DNA of 64,000 nt from Sebaldella termitidis ATCC 33386 (GCF_000024405.1 NC_013517.1:620001-684000); one strand, 5' to 3'; shown: positions 37,127-46,624, counted from the first letter of the stretch. The notes: generated by a model not told the origin, from the sequence alone. Translations and numbers: made by a program.

Positions 37127-37251
37127 TAAATTTACCTCCCGGAACATTTTCAAAAAATATTATATTCCATAAAAAGAGAAAAATAAAATATATTTAATAT
37201 ATACATATATAAAAAAACTACAAAGAGAAACTATTAAAATGCAAATAAATG

Positions 37252-37260
37252 TGATATAAT
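37252..37260 (+). promoter_or_regulatory. Extended -10 promoter of lptD-thrS
   Basis: TG-A-TATAAT at 37252-37260, an extended -10, about 40 bases before the start; no strong -35. Confidence 0.5.
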
Positions 37261-37298
37261 TTGAAAAAATATTATACATGTTAGATAAGGATAGATAT

Positions 37299-40200
37299 AT
37301 GAAGCTTAGGTATAAAATATTAGCGTTTTTTCTTTTAGCAGTTAGTTTATTTTCAGAAGAGATAGTTATACAGGTAGAAACAGAAAAATCGATTATAAAT
37401 ATAGAGAATGAATCCATGGTAGCATCTGGAGGAATTATCCTTAAATACGGGGACATGACTATAAGAGCCGATAACATGAAGAAGCTGGAAAATCAGAATC
37501 TTATAGTAGCATATGGAAATGTCATGTTTACACAGGGACCAAGCCAAATACTCGCTAAAGAGATCGTTTTTGATCTGGATTCTAAAAATGCGAGAATTAT
37601 AGACTCGAAAAGTGTTACTGAAGAAGGGATAGTTTTCGGCGGAGAAGAGACTATAAGCGAAGGCTCGGAAAAATTCACGATAAAAAATTCATGGTTTACT
37701 ACAAGTCCTTATAATAATCCATCTTATAAACTGAATGCTAAGAAACTGGTTATATTTCCGAATAAAAAACTGGAGGCTCACGGGCTTTCACTGAATGTAA
37801 AAGGGAAAGACATAGTCAGCATACCTTACTATGTGACATCCCTGAAACCTGAAACACAAAGAGCCACTCTGTTTCCTTATATAGGAGGAGATTCTGACAG
37901 AGGTCTTTTTGTAATTCAGGGATTCGATTATGACAGAGGCAAGCTTTTACAGGGATTTGTAGATTTTGAATTAAGTACAAAAGAAATTCTGGCACTCAGA
38001 TTTTCAAATGACTATGAATTAAGTCCGAATAATAAGGGAAACCTTTTTGTAAAAAGATTTGTACTTCCTGTAAGCGGTAATGAAGATGAGTGGAATGTCA
38101 ACTGGTCGCACAATTTTATAAGTATACCAAAAAATCCCAATGCAGAGGACAGAAAGTTTTATGAGCTGGGATATGGAATATGGGATCTGAATTACAGAAA
38201 TCTGACCACGAATCAGATGTACACAATAAACGGTAAAAGTCTTGATGATAACTATATGTCATTTAAAGAGCAGTATAAATATATTGGAACATATGATTTT
38301 AAAATAGATCAGGAAATAGGAAAATCAGGGGAATTTAATCTGGATTATTACTGGACCCAGAACATGGATGCCCTGAAGGCTTTGACGGCAATAAATGATG
38401 ATATTGCTGAGAATGATAGTATAGATCCGAGAAAAACAGATGTGGATCTTTTCAAGAGAATGACCTATAAGCAGGAAGATAACGGTCTGGGATTATACCT
38501 GCATAAGGAAAGGTTTATAGATCTGAATCCCGGGTATATCGGAGATACTCATTCATATAAAAATGCAGACGAATATTCCATAAATTTAAAGAGTCCAAAG
38601 ATAAAGCTGACCTACAGTAAGACAGATCAGGATGAATATCAGCCGATTTTCGGACTGAGGCAGAGAGCATACGGGGATCCTAATACGATAGATACCTATA
38701 CTGACAGGATTTTACCGACGACAGCATATGATTACAATAAAACATATGATGTAACTCTGGGAAATTATTATCCGTTAAAAGAAAATGACTTCTTCGGTTA
38801 CAAGAGAAAAGATGCTTTTAATAACTTAACAGATAATCTGTTTGTAGGGGGAGAGGTATACAGATCAGAAATAAAAAAGAAAACCTATGAATATGATTAC
38901 ACTACGGATAACCCAAATTACAGAAATTATATAGTACAGCCCGGCGTGGATGATTACAGCAGAATTTACAAGCTGTATGACGATGGCAGCAAGATAAGAA
39001 GAGTAAGAGACATTATTTATGAAAAGTATCAGGGAGCAACAATAAGACTTGGAAACGATAAAATTGATCTTCCTATTGCGAATTCATATTTTAGCTTTGG
39101 CTATGAAATGGATAACAGAATATACGACTCTACTCCTGTTCCTGTATTTGATGAGGACAGAAGAAAGGTAGAGGATACTGATTCCAAAACCGGATATAAG
39201 GTACTTACAGATTCTACGGGAGCAGCAATAACCCAAAAGCCTACAGTGCAGGTAAATAAATTTAATTTCGGGCTTTTTACCACACTATATGATAATACAA
39301 GATTTTCAGATAATAAGTATGACCTGAAGATTACAAATAATATACCCTTGTTTTTCCAGCTGACCGATGCGCATAATTCTATGTACGGCGGTAATGACAT
39401 AATCAATACGCCTGCTAATATTTTCAGATTTAACGATGATTTTAACGTATATCTCGGAAATATAAATTTAAATTACAATTTTACAAAACAAATGGATAAG
39501 CACTGGAAAGACAACTGGACAAAACAGGATTATACAAGAAATTACATAAAAGCAGGTATAGGGGACAGAAGATATTTAAGCTTTGATTTTTCAAAAAGTA
39601 ATTATTATCCTTACGAGGATTTTAAATATGAGGAAACAACAAACAGAGACATTACATATGGATTTAAGACGGTAAAAGACAATAATGTACAATATAAATA
39701 CCGTGAATACCTGTATAAAAATTATTCAAATGACACATGGGCAGGATGGGATCCGAATTCTGTAAAGGAATTAAACAGAGAAAGAGTATTCGGAGTAAAT
39801 TATAACGAATGGGGATTTGAATATTCCAATATAAAAGATAATATTCATGATGTCTTCGGAAATCAAATGGATCTGAAGCTGGAAAGCAACAGACACAGAG
39901 TAGGGTTTGTGTATGATACTGCAAGAATGAAGGAAAAACCCTTTGATTCAAACCATTTTTTCAGAGTAGCATTTGAGTTTGGAAAAGATAAATACAGAGA
40001 TCCCAATAATACACCGACTATTTTTACTGATGATACATATGTGGATAAAAGAGCAGGAAACAGACTTATTTTTGTTTACAGATATGAAAACGACAAAGCA
40101 TCTGTAATTCAGACAAGGAATACTGATCTGCAGTCTACAGGGCTTACAAGTGATGATTTGTTCAACAGATATCAGAGTAATGAGCTATTTGTTACACGTG

Positions 40201-40883
40201 AGGAAGAAGCAATATATGATACAGTTGTAAGTGATACGCGTGAAAAACAGGATAAATATAATCTGAATAATCTGGACAGAATTTTACAGGCACAGAGAAA
40301 AAATAAAAGATACTTTGAGTTTGGTATAGAGCTGGAAAATGACTCACAGTACTTTCATGATAATACCTCAGTAGGAAATTATTTTGATTCAATAACTGAT
40401 ATTGTCTTTAAGGCAGAAGTAGGTTATCTGGAAAAATTTTATTTCAGATATAAATACAATATGGAAAGACCTGACGTAGACCAGAGAGATAATCCCGCAA
40501 GACTTTCCTCATATAACTTCAGACAGCATGAGTTTGAAACAAAATATATGTTTAGCAAAGATCCTGATAATCCGTGGTGGATAGGTTACAAACTGAACTA
40601 TACACAGGACGGGGCACCAAAGTGGGATGAGCCGGAAGAATATGAAAGTTCATCAGCAGCAACAAGAGTAAATAAACCGACTTTGAATCTGATCACTTTA
40701 TCTCACAGATTTGAGAATCTGGAATGGGAAATAGGAGTGGGAAGACAGTGGGATAAACCTAAAGATAAAGGTTTAGGATATTACAATGTAGTTGTGCTGA
40801 AATTCGGGGTTACTAACTTCCCTGATAAAAATTTGCAGTATGAATACAGCGGAGGAACATCTTCATTTGGAGCAGGGCTTTAA
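37299..40883 (+). CDS. lptD: LptD-like LPS-assembly outer-membrane protein
   Basis: 1194 residues, much longer than enterobacterial LptD (~780). Signal peptide (ILAFFLLAVSLFSEE), then an OstA/LptA-like beta-jellyroll of about residues 20-170 (SMVASGGIILKYGDMTIRAD, VAYGNVMFTQGPSQILAKEI, NPSYKLNAKKLVIFPNKK), LptD-type IPYYVTSLKPETQRATLFP, then about 950 residues of alternating polar/aromatic beta strands ending in a barrel. It would insert LPS into the outer membrane. Start 37299 follows AAGGA; an earlier ATG at 37278 lacks a site. The extra length is odd and suggests inserted loops or lineage-specific strands. thrS follows after 17 bases. Confidence 0.85.
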   Translation: MKLRYKILAFFLLAVSLFSEEIVIQVETEKSIINIENESMVASGGIILKYGDMTIRADNMKKLENQNLIVAYGNVMFTQGPSQILAKEIVFDLDSKNARIIDSKSVTEEGIVFGGEETISEGSEKFTIKNSWFTTSPYNNPSYKLNAKKLVIFPNKKLEAHGLSLNVKGKDIVSIPYYVTSLKPETQRATLFPYIGGDSDRGLFVIQGFDYDRGKLLQGFVDFELSTKEILALRFSNDYELSPNNKGNLFVKRFVLPVSGNEDEWNVNWSHNFISIPKNPNAEDRKFYELGYGIWDLNYRNLTTNQMYTINGKSLDDNYMSFKEQYKYIGTYDFKIDQEIGKSGEFNLDYYWTQNMDALKALTAINDDIAENDSIDPRKTDVDLFKRMTYKQEDNGLGLYLHKERFIDLNPGYIGDTHSYKNADEYSINLKSPKIKLTYSKTDQDEYQPIFGLRQRAYGDPNTIDTYTDRILPTTAYDYNKTYDVTLGNYYPLKENDFFGYKRKDAFNNLTDNLFVGGEVYRSEIKKKTYEYDYTTDNPNYRNYIVQPGVDDYSRIYKLYDDGSKIRRVRDIIYEKYQGATIRLGNDKIDLPIANSYFSFGYEMDNRIYDSTPVPVFDEDRRKVEDTDSKTGYKVLTDSTGAAITQKPTVQVNKFNFGLFTTLYDNTRFSDNKYDLKITNNIPLFFQLTDAHNSMYGGNDIINTPANIFRFNDDFNVYLGNINLNYNFTKQMDKHWKDNWTKQDYTRNYIKAGIGDRRYLSFDFSKSNYYPYEDFKYEETTNRDITYGFKTVKDNNVQYKYREYLYKNYSNDTWAGWDPNSVKELNRERVFGVNYNEWGFEYSNIKDNIHDVFGNQMDLKLESNRHRVGFVYDTARMKEKPFDSNHFFRVAFEFGKDKYRDPNNTPTIFTDDTYVDKRAGNRLIFVYRYENDKASVIQTRNTDLQSTGLTSDDLFNRYQSNELFVTREEEAIYDTVVSDTREKQDKYNLNNLDRILQAQRKNKRYFEFGIELENDSQYFHDNTSVGNYFDSITDIVFKAEVGYLEKFYFRYKYNMERPDVDQRDNPARLSSYNFRQHEFETKYMFSKDPDNPWWIGYKLNYTQDGAPKWDEPEEYESSSAATRVNKPTLNLITLSHRFENLEWEIGVGRQWDKPKDKGLGYYNVVVLKFGVTNFPDKNLQYEYSGGTSSFGAGL

Positions 40884-40900
40884 TATTGAAAGGAGAAGAA

Positions 40901-42805
40901 ATGATAGAAATAATATTACCGGATAGCAGTATAAGAACTCTTGAGAATCCGGTTTCAGTTTTGGAATTTGCAAAAAGTATAGGTTCGAGCCTCGGGAAGG
41001 CAACAGTGGGAGCACTTGTAGATAATGTGCAGGTAGATGCTTCATATATATTAGATAAATCTGCAAAGGTAGAGTTAATAACTATAGATTCCGAAAAAGG
41101 AACAGAAATATTAAGACACAGTGCTGCACATATAATGGCACAGGCAGTACAGAGACTGTTCCCCGGAACAAAGGTGACAATAGGACCGGTTATAGAAAAC
41201 GGATTTTTTTATGACTTTGATCCTGAGAATCCTTTTACAGAAGATGATCTGGCAAAAATAGAAAATGAAATGAAAAAGATAATAAAAGAAAACTATAAAT
41301 TTGAAAGAACAGAAATGAGTGCGGCAGACGCCAAAAAGATGTTTCTTGATATGAAAGAGGACTACAAGATAGAAATCATAGATGATCTTGGTGAAGAAAA
41401 AGTAAGTATTTACACAATAGGAGAGTTTAAAGATCTGTGCCGCGGAACTCACCTTCCGTCAACAGGATATCTTAAGGCTTTTAAGCTGATGTCTACTGCA
41501 GGGGCTTACTGGCGTGGTGATTCTAATAAGAAGATGCTTCAGAGAATATACGGAGTGGCATTTTCTGCCAAAAAAGAGCTTGACGATTATCTGATAATGA
41601 TGGAAGAAGCTGAGAAGAGAGATCACAGAAAATTAGGAAAGCAGCTTAACCTCTTTTTCCTTGATGAGCACGGACCCGGATTTCCGTTTTTCATGCCAAA
41701 AGGAATGGAAGTAATAAATAAATTACAGGAAATCTGGAGAAGAGAACATAAAAAAGCAGGATACAAGGAGATAAAAACTCCTGTTATGCTTGATAAAGAA
41801 TTATGGGAAATTTCAGGACACTGGTTTAACTACAGAGAAAATATGTATACTTCGGAAATAGATGAAAAAGAATATGCAATAAAACCTATGAATTGTCCCG
41901 GAGCAATACTGGCATACAAAAATAACCTTCACTCATATAAGAATTTTCCGTTGAAATACGGAGAGATGGGACTTGTTCACAGACATGAATTCAGCGGAGC
42001 ACTTCACGGACTTATGAGAGTAAGAGCATTTACACAGGATGATGCTCATGTATTCTGTACAGAGGATCAGATAGAGGATCAGATAATGGAGATTATAAAT
42101 CTCTATGACAGATTCTATAAATTATTTGGTTTTGAGTATAACATAGAGTTATCGACTAAGCCGGATAAGGCAATAGGTTCTGATGAAATATGGGATATTG
42201 CGGAAAGAGATCTTACAAATGCACTTGTAAAAATGGGAATAGATTATAAGCTGAATCCCGGGGACGGAGCATTTTACGGACCGAAAATAGATTTCAAAAT
42301 GAAAGATTCAATAGGAAGAATATGGCAGTGCGGAACTATACAGCTTGACTTTAACCTTCCTCTGAGATTTCATATGAGTTACATCGGACCTGACGGGGAA
42401 AAGCATCAGCCTGTAATGATTCACAGAGCAATGTACGGAAGTATAGAAAGATTTATGGGAATACTTATAGAGCACTATGCAGGGGCGTTTCCGATATGGC
42501 TTGCACCTGTACAGGTAAGCATACTGACTATTTCCGGAGAGCAGGCAGAATATGCATCTGATCTGTTCAAAAAATTACAGAATATCGGAATAAGAACAGA
42601 ACTTGATATAAGAGATGAAAAAATAGGTTATAAAATAAGAGAAGCCAATGCAGAACAAAAAATACCGATTCAGCTGATCATAGGAAAGAATGAAGTGGCT
42701 AATAATGAAGTTAATATAAGAAGATTCGGTTCACAGGAAAGCAATACAATGAAGGCAGAGGATTTTCTAAAATTAATAGAAGAAGAATCAAAAATAGTAT
42801 TTTAA
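40901..42805 (+). CDS. thrS: Threonyl-tRNA synthetase
   Basis: 634 residues, class II synthetase. N-terminal TGS domain (IILPDSSIRTLENP), editing domain (RHSAAHIMAQAVQRLFPG with the HxxxH site, LCRGTHLPSTG), catalytic core (motif 1 GMEVINKLQEIWRR, motif 2 RHEFSGALHGLMRVRAFTQD, zinc ligands CPG and HxxxH in the core, motif 3 IHRAMYGSIERFMGI), and anticodon-binding domain. Start 40901 has AGGAG just upstream. No T-box leader is seen, as it is likely transcribed with lptD. Confidence 0.97.
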   Translation: MIEIILPDSSIRTLENPVSVLEFAKSIGSSLGKATVGALVDNVQVDASYILDKSAKVELITIDSEKGTEILRHSAAHIMAQAVQRLFPGTKVTIGPVIENGFFYDFDPENPFTEDDLAKIENEMKKIIKENYKFERTEMSAADAKKMFLDMKEDYKIEIIDDLGEEKVSIYTIGEFKDLCRGTHLPSTGYLKAFKLMSTAGAYWRGDSNKKMLQRIYGVAFSAKKELDDYLIMMEEAEKRDHRKLGKQLNLFFLDEHGPGFPFFMPKGMEVINKLQEIWRREHKKAGYKEIKTPVMLDKELWEISGHWFNYRENMYTSEIDEKEYAIKPMNCPGAILAYKNNLHSYKNFPLKYGEMGLVHRHEFSGALHGLMRVRAFTQDDAHVFCTEDQIEDQIMEIINLYDRFYKLFGFEYNIELSTKPDKAIGSDEIWDIAERDLTNALVKMGIDYKLNPGDGAFYGPKIDFKMKDSIGRIWQCGTIQLDFNLPLRFHMSYIGPDGEKHQPVMIHRAMYGSIERFMGILIEHYAGAFPIWLAPVQVSILTISGEQAEYASDLFKKLQNIGIRTELDIRDEKIGYKIREANAEQKIPIQLIIGKNEVANNEVNIRRFGSQESNTMKAEDFLKLIEEESKIVF

Positions 42806-42840
42806 TCATATAAAAACAGTTGAAAAAATAAGATTGGCAG

Positions 42841-42868
42841 TATCCCGGAGATTTCCGGGATATTTTTG
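42841..42868 (+). terminator. Terminator of lptD-thrS
   Basis: TATCCCGGA (42841-42849) pairs with TCCGGGATA (42854-42862), then TTTTTG. Confidence 0.85.
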
Positions 42869-42957
42869 TTAGCAGAAATATCAGGATACAAAGTTTTTGA
42901 TTTAAAATGATCTTAACATCGGGGAAATAAAAAAAGTATTGTATTCGCCTAAAAGTA

Positions 42958-42986
42958 TTGATAAAAACGAGATCATATGTTAATAT
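42958..42986 (+). promoter_or_regulatory. Putative promoter of the PhoH gene
   Basis: TTGATA (42958-42963), 17-base spacer, TAATAT (42981-42986). Confidence 0.5.
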
Positions 42987-43064
42987 TATCTTGATTACAG
43001 CGTGCAGCAGTTAACATAGGAGAAGACATACATTGATCAAATTCGAAAGCAGAAGGAGAAATGC

Positions 43065-44387
43065 ATGAAAAAAATCTTTATATTAGATACAAATGTATTA
43101 ATACATGACCCTAATTGTATTTTTGACTTTAAGGATAATGATGTTTATATCCCCATTTACGTAATAGAGGAAATAGACAGATTAAAGAACTATAATGATT
43201 ATGTGGGAAAATCTGCAAGAGAAGCATCAAGAAATATAGATTCCCTGAGAGAAAAAGGAACTCTGGCGAATGGTATAATAAACGAGGAGGGCGGAGAATT
43301 CAGAATACTTCTGGGAGATCACGAGCTGGAATATCTTCCTGATGCATTTTCCAAAACGTCAGCTGACAATAAAATAATTGCTATGGCTTTGAAGCAAAAA
43401 AATGAAAATAAGGATACAGAAGTCATTCTTATTTCCAAGGATATGAATGTAAGAATAAAGGCCGATGTTCTCGGGCTTGATACAATGGACTACGTAAAAG
43501 ACAAACTGGACATAATAACGCTTTATTCGGGGAACAGAACAATAGAGCTGGAAAGCAGTAAATTTGATCTTATATATAAATCTCCGGTGGTAAACTACTC
43601 TCTTTTGATCGATGAAGAGCCGCTTGCCAATGAAATGTTCAAATTTACATGCGGAGGAAAAAGTGTACTGGGAATTTATAAAAAAGAAAGAGGGAAAATA
43701 GAAAAGACTGTATTTTCCGAATCCCTGCTCTGGGGAATTAACGGAAGAAATACAGAGCAAAAGGAAGCAATAGAATTATTAATGGATCAGAGAATAAAAA
43801 TAGTAAGCCTTATGGGTGTGGCAGGAACTGGTAAAACACTGCTGGCTATAGCATCTGCCCTTGAGCAGGTAGTAGAAAGAAAGCTTTATAAAAAGATATT
43901 TATAGCAAGACCTGTTATTCCTATGGGAAAGGATATAGGCTATCTTCCGGGAAGCGAAAAAGAAAAAATGCGTCCGTGGATGCATCCTATCTATGATAAT
44001 ATAGAATTTCTCGTTACTAATAAACAGACTGCAAACAGCAATGATACCGAAAAGGTAATAGTCGGGCTTGAAAGCATGGGACTTTTGAAGGTGGAGCCTC
44101 TCACATATATAAGGGGAAGATCTATACCGCAGGGATTCATCATAATAGATGAAGCACAGAATCTTACACCTCATGAAATAAAAACTATAATAACAAGAGT
44201 AGGAAAAGATACTAAGATAGTGCTGACAGGTGATCCTTATCAGATAGACAGCCCTTATCTGAATGAAAACAGCAACGGTCTTTCATATATGGCAGAAAGA
44301 TTAAAGGACGAGCCTCTTGCAGGACATATGACGCTTGTAAAGGGAGAGCGTTCTGATGTATCGGAGCTGGCAAGTAAATTATTGTAA
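43065..44387 (+). CDS. PIN domain-PhoH ATPase (PhoH2 type)
   Basis: 440 residues. N-terminal PIN ribonuclease domain (FILDTNVLIHDPNCIF, with conserved acids; VIEEIDRLKN; ADNKIIAMAL; LISKDMNVRIKA) fused to a PhoH-like P-loop ATPase: Walker A GVAGTGKTLLAIASAL near residue 250, ARPVIPMGKDIGYLPG, Walker B FIIIDEAQNLTP, and sensor VLTGDPYQID. PhoH2 proteins act as RNA helicase/ribonuclease. Two ATGs four bases apart; 43065 matches the family start and has AGAAGGAG six bases before it. Confidence 0.93.
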   Translation: MKKIFILDTNVLIHDPNCIFDFKDNDVYIPIYVIEEIDRLKNYNDYVGKSAREASRNIDSLREKGTLANGIINEEGGEFRILLGDHELEYLPDAFSKTSADNKIIAMALKQKNENKDTEVILISKDMNVRIKADVLGLDTMDYVKDKLDIITLYSGNRTIELESSKFDLIYKSPVVNYSLLIDEEPLANEMFKFTCGGKSVLGIYKKERGKIEKTVFSESLLWGINGRNTEQKEAIELLMDQRIKIVSLMGVAGTGKTLLAIASALEQVVERKLYKKIFIARPVIPMGKDIGYLPGSEKEKMRPWMHPIYDNIEFLVTNKQTANSNDTEKVIVGLESMGLLKVEPLTYIRGRSIPQGFIIIDEAQNLTPHEIKTIITRVGKDTKIVLTGDPYQIDSPYLNENSNGLSYMAERLKDEPLAGHMTLVKGERSDVSELASKLL

Positions 44388-44405
44388 TAAAGAAAGATTA
44401 TTTTA

Positions 44406-44440
44406 GGGCAGAAAGGAAAAAGACTTTCTGCTCTGATTTT
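44406..44440 (+). terminator. Terminator of PhoH gene
   Basis: GGGCAGAAAG (44406-44415) pairs with CTTTCTGCTC (44424-44433) including one G-U, then TGATTTT; moderate T-tract. Confidence 0.6.
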
Positions 44441-44510
44441 AAAAACAGATGTATTTTCAGTATATTAAATTTTTAGATATTTAATAAAATCAAAAATAAA
44501 GGAGTAAAAA

Positions 44511-44996
44511 ATGAAAAAAGCTATATTGTTATTTATAATAATATTTTCTGCGGCAATAAATGCAAAAACATTAACAAAATCAGAAAAACAAGAAGTACTA
44601 AGGCAGTTTTCGGTTTTTCAGAAAGCTTTGGAAGCTAAAGACGGGAAGATTTTAAAGGGAATGATTAACTTTCCTGTGGAAATTACGGCTTATGGAAGAG
44701 ATTACGAGGAGGCTGTGAAAGAAAGTGAATTTATGGAAAGCCTTAATGAAGTTACAGAAGAGCTTGGGGGTATCTCATATATGAATGTAAATATTGAGTC
44801 CGGCTCTGTTTCAGATTATCTGAAGAAGGGGCATGCATGTAATATTAAGTACACAGGAAACTTTAGAGAAAATGAGCTGCACATTACGGAAACATTTGTA
44901 CCGGGAGAAATTACCTCATGCGGTGGTTATACAACTTATAAATTTAAAATGTATAAAAACAAACTGAAGCTTTTTGATGTGGAAAGAAAATACTAA
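44511..44996 (+). CDS. Secreted protein of unknown function
   Basis: 161 residues. Signal peptide about 1-18 (AILLFIIIFSAAINA), then a small alpha+beta domain: QFSVFQKALEAKDGKILKGM resembles the start of NTF2-like/DUF4440 domains, with a mid region INFPVEITAYGRDYEEA and C-terminal YKFKMYKNKLKLFDVERKY. Two cysteines (Cys108, Cys136 by approximate count) may form a disulfide. Function unknown. AAAGGAG precedes the ATG. The sequence just downstream appears to be a decayed relative. Confidence 0.7.
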   Translation: MKKAILLFIIIFSAAINAKTLTKSEKQEVLRQFSVFQKALEAKDGKILKGMINFPVEITAYGRDYEEAVKESEFMESLNEVTEELGGISYMNVNIESGSVSDYLKKGHACNIKYTGNFRENELHITETFVPGEITSCGGYTTYKFKMYKNKLKLFDVERKY

Positions 44997-45029
44997 GCTC
45001 AAAAATTGTTAACAAAAATAAGAAATTAT

Positions 45030-45231
45030 TTTAAAGGTAACGAGACAGAAGAAGATAAAAAATGAAAATACTATTTCGATGATCATATGTTGTCATATTA
45101 TTATATGGAAAAAATATCTTAAAACTGGACGTATATGGAATGATCGTGTGGAATTGGAATATACTGACGAAGGGGCAGTGTATGAATTTAAATTTGAAAA
45201 AAACAAGCTGAAATTATATCTGATGGAATGA
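45030..45231 (+). pseudogene. Decayed C-terminal fragment of a paralogue of the upstream secreted protein
   Basis: No start or ribosome site, and stops interrupt the first half. The last part reads VELEYTDEGAVYEFKFEKNK then LKLYLME and stop; YEFKFEKNKLKLYL matches the intact neighbour's YKFKMYKNKLKLFD at the same place near the C-terminus. Before it, another frame reads YYFDDHMLSYYYMEKIS before a stop, implying at least one frameshift. A tandem copy that has been lost. Confidence 0.5.
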
Positions 45232-45240
45232 TTAGTATAA

Positions 45241-45270
45241 AAAAATAAGGGCATTATACCCTTATTTTTT
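45241..45270. terminator. Bidirectional terminator
   Basis: AAAAATAAGGG (45241-45251) pairs with CCCTTATTTTT (45259-45269). The stop codon of the leftward gene lies inside the stem. Confidence 0.85.
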
Positions 45271-45846
45271 ATTAAATATATTAATGAGTTTCTTTTTTTC
45301 TTTTTCTGTTTTTTCACCAAATCTGTCGCTGAACAGAATACTGAATTTTTCCGAAAAATCAATGACATGTTCATAAATAAGCTCGAATTTTTGTTCAAGC
45401 ATATTTGTTTTTTCTTCGATATCATTAACTTTTTTGCTTAGAATTTCACCCATATTTATACTTTTTTCAAGCTGGGATAAAATAAGGTCAAAATTCTCGT
45501 CTATTTTATACTTGCTTATAGTATCCAGTTTATTAAATACGTTAATATTAGCATTGTCAAGAGACACAAGTCTTTCTCTGATGAGTTTATAATCAAATTC
45601 ATTGGTAAGCATAATCAGATTGTTGATCTCTTTCTGAATTTCTCTGAGCAGCTTGGAATTAACTTCCAGTGAGTTAGAAACCTGATTTTTGGTAATGCTG
45701 CTTTTTTTTGTCCCCAGATTTTCTTCGATAATATAAAGCTTATTATTCTCCTTGACAGTAGTAAGCTGGTTATTTTCAATTCTGTTATAAATAGTTCTGC
45801 GCGAGACTTTACGCGAACTCATATATTCCTTGACTGTTAATTTCAA
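45262..45846 (-). CDS. Helix-turn-helix protein with coiled-coil tail
   Basis: 194 residues, not assigned to a named family. N-terminus KLTVKEYMSSRKVSRRTIYN then RIENNQLTTVKENNKLYII is a MerR/excisionase-like winged helix. From about residue 60 on it is predominantly helical with heptad-like Leu/Ile (KLLREIQKEINNLIML, ILSKKVNDIEEKTNMLEQK), likely a dimerising or oligomerising coiled coil, and a basic end. Such layout is seen in plasmid/phage-type DNA-binding proteins and nucleoid-type regulators. Start is probably TTG 45846, six or seven bases after GAGGGGTG; the GTG three codons earlier overlaps the ribosome site. Confidence 0.7.
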   Translation of the reverse strand: MKLTVKEYMSSRKVSRRTIYNRIENNQLTTVKENNKLYIIEENLGTKKSSITKNQVSNSLEVNSKLLREIQKEINNLIMLTNEFDYKLIRERLVSLDNANINVFNKLDTISKYKIDENFDLILSQLEKSINMGEILSKKVNDIEEKTNMLEQKFELIYEHVIDFSEKFSILFSDRFGEKTEKEKKKLINIFNKK

Positions 45847-45877
45847 ACATATCACCCCTCAAAACTTATACACTACT

Positions 45878-45905
45878 ATTATATAGATATTTTTAATTTT
45901 GTAAA
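45878..45905 (-). promoter_or_regulatory. Promoter of the HTH-coiled-coil gene
   Basis: On the minus strand TTTACA (45900-45905), 16-base spacer, TATAAT (45878-45883). Confidence 0.65.
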
Positions 45906-46199
45906 GTTAAAAATTCAAATTTAATAATTTATATGCAGACAGTGTAACAATCAGTTGGTCTTTAGATAAATACCGATGCCTGTTTTACTGTATGCAGGCA
46001 GTATAATTAGGAAATAAAAAAAATCACATACAGTTCACAAAAATATGTGATAATAACATATTGACAGAACAGTGATATGACAAGTTTACCTTTAAGCAGA
46101 TGTTACTGATAATTTTACTGATCTGTTATTGCAATAGTTTGATTTACAGGTAAAAAAATATTCCGGAATAATTTTTATTTTTTATAGTAACGATAAAAA
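45906..46199. other. Divergent spacer with two hairpins
   Basis: About 300 bases without a gene. TGCCTG/CAGGCA frames 45976-45999 just before a TATAAT, and ATCACATA (46023-46030)/TATGTGAT (46044-46051) is an exact 8-bp inverted repeat. These could be operators for the divergent HTH gene or stems in an untranslated leader. Confidence 0.4.
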
Positions 46200-46228
46200 T
46201 TGAAATTTAACCATTAATATGGTATCAT
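46200..46228 (+). promoter_or_regulatory. Promoter of the 46254 gene
   Basis: TTGAAA (46200-46205), 17-base spacer, TATCAT (46223-46228). Confidence 0.65.
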
Positions 46229-46253
46229 TTATAAAAAATGTATGGAGTGAGGA

Positions 46254-46604
46254 ATGGCAGTAATAAAATTTCAAAAAAAGGAAGAACCGGAAATTCTTTT
46301 TGGCATAAAACTTCCGGAGATAGTAAAGAACCTGTATTATGAAATAAAAAACAGGGACAGATTTCTTGCAGTACTAAAGGAGACTTTTAATATTAACGAG
46401 GATAGATATCTGAAAATAGTAAATGCCAGAGATTTGAAAGGAAATGATACTTTAATAGTAGTAATCTTTGATAATTTTTATTCAAAGAGAAATGTTGCCA
46501 GATATGATTACGAAATAGAAGAATTTGATTTCAAAATTTATGAATTTGATTACAATTTAGAGGTTAACGTAGAAAAAATTATAGAACAAAACCATAAAAA
46601 TTAG
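46254..46604 (+). CDS. Small cytosolic protein of unknown function
   Basis: 116 residues, not recognised. No signal or membrane segment. It starts with a hydrophobic/charged IKFQKKEEPEILFGIKLPEI and is rich in Asp, Glu, Lys, Tyr and Phe; the last third is strikingly acidic-aromatic (YDYEIEEFDFKIYEFDYNL). GGAG six bases before ATG. Twenty bases upstream of the cyclophilin gene, so probably cotranscribed. Confidence 0.7.
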   Translation: MAVIKFQKKEEPEILFGIKLPEIVKNLYYEIKNRDRFLAVLKETFNINEDRYLKIVNARDLKGNDTLIVVIFDNFYSKRNVARYDYEIEEFDFKIYEFDYNLEVNVEKIIEQNHKN

Positions 46605-46624
46605 TTTTTAGGAGGAAAAAGAAA

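Noticed and set aside
42806-43064. T-box or other riboswitch near thrS or PhoH
   Set aside because: No T-box signature (such as the TGGN bulge region) before thrS, which follows lptD by 17 bases; only a plain terminator lies after thrS.
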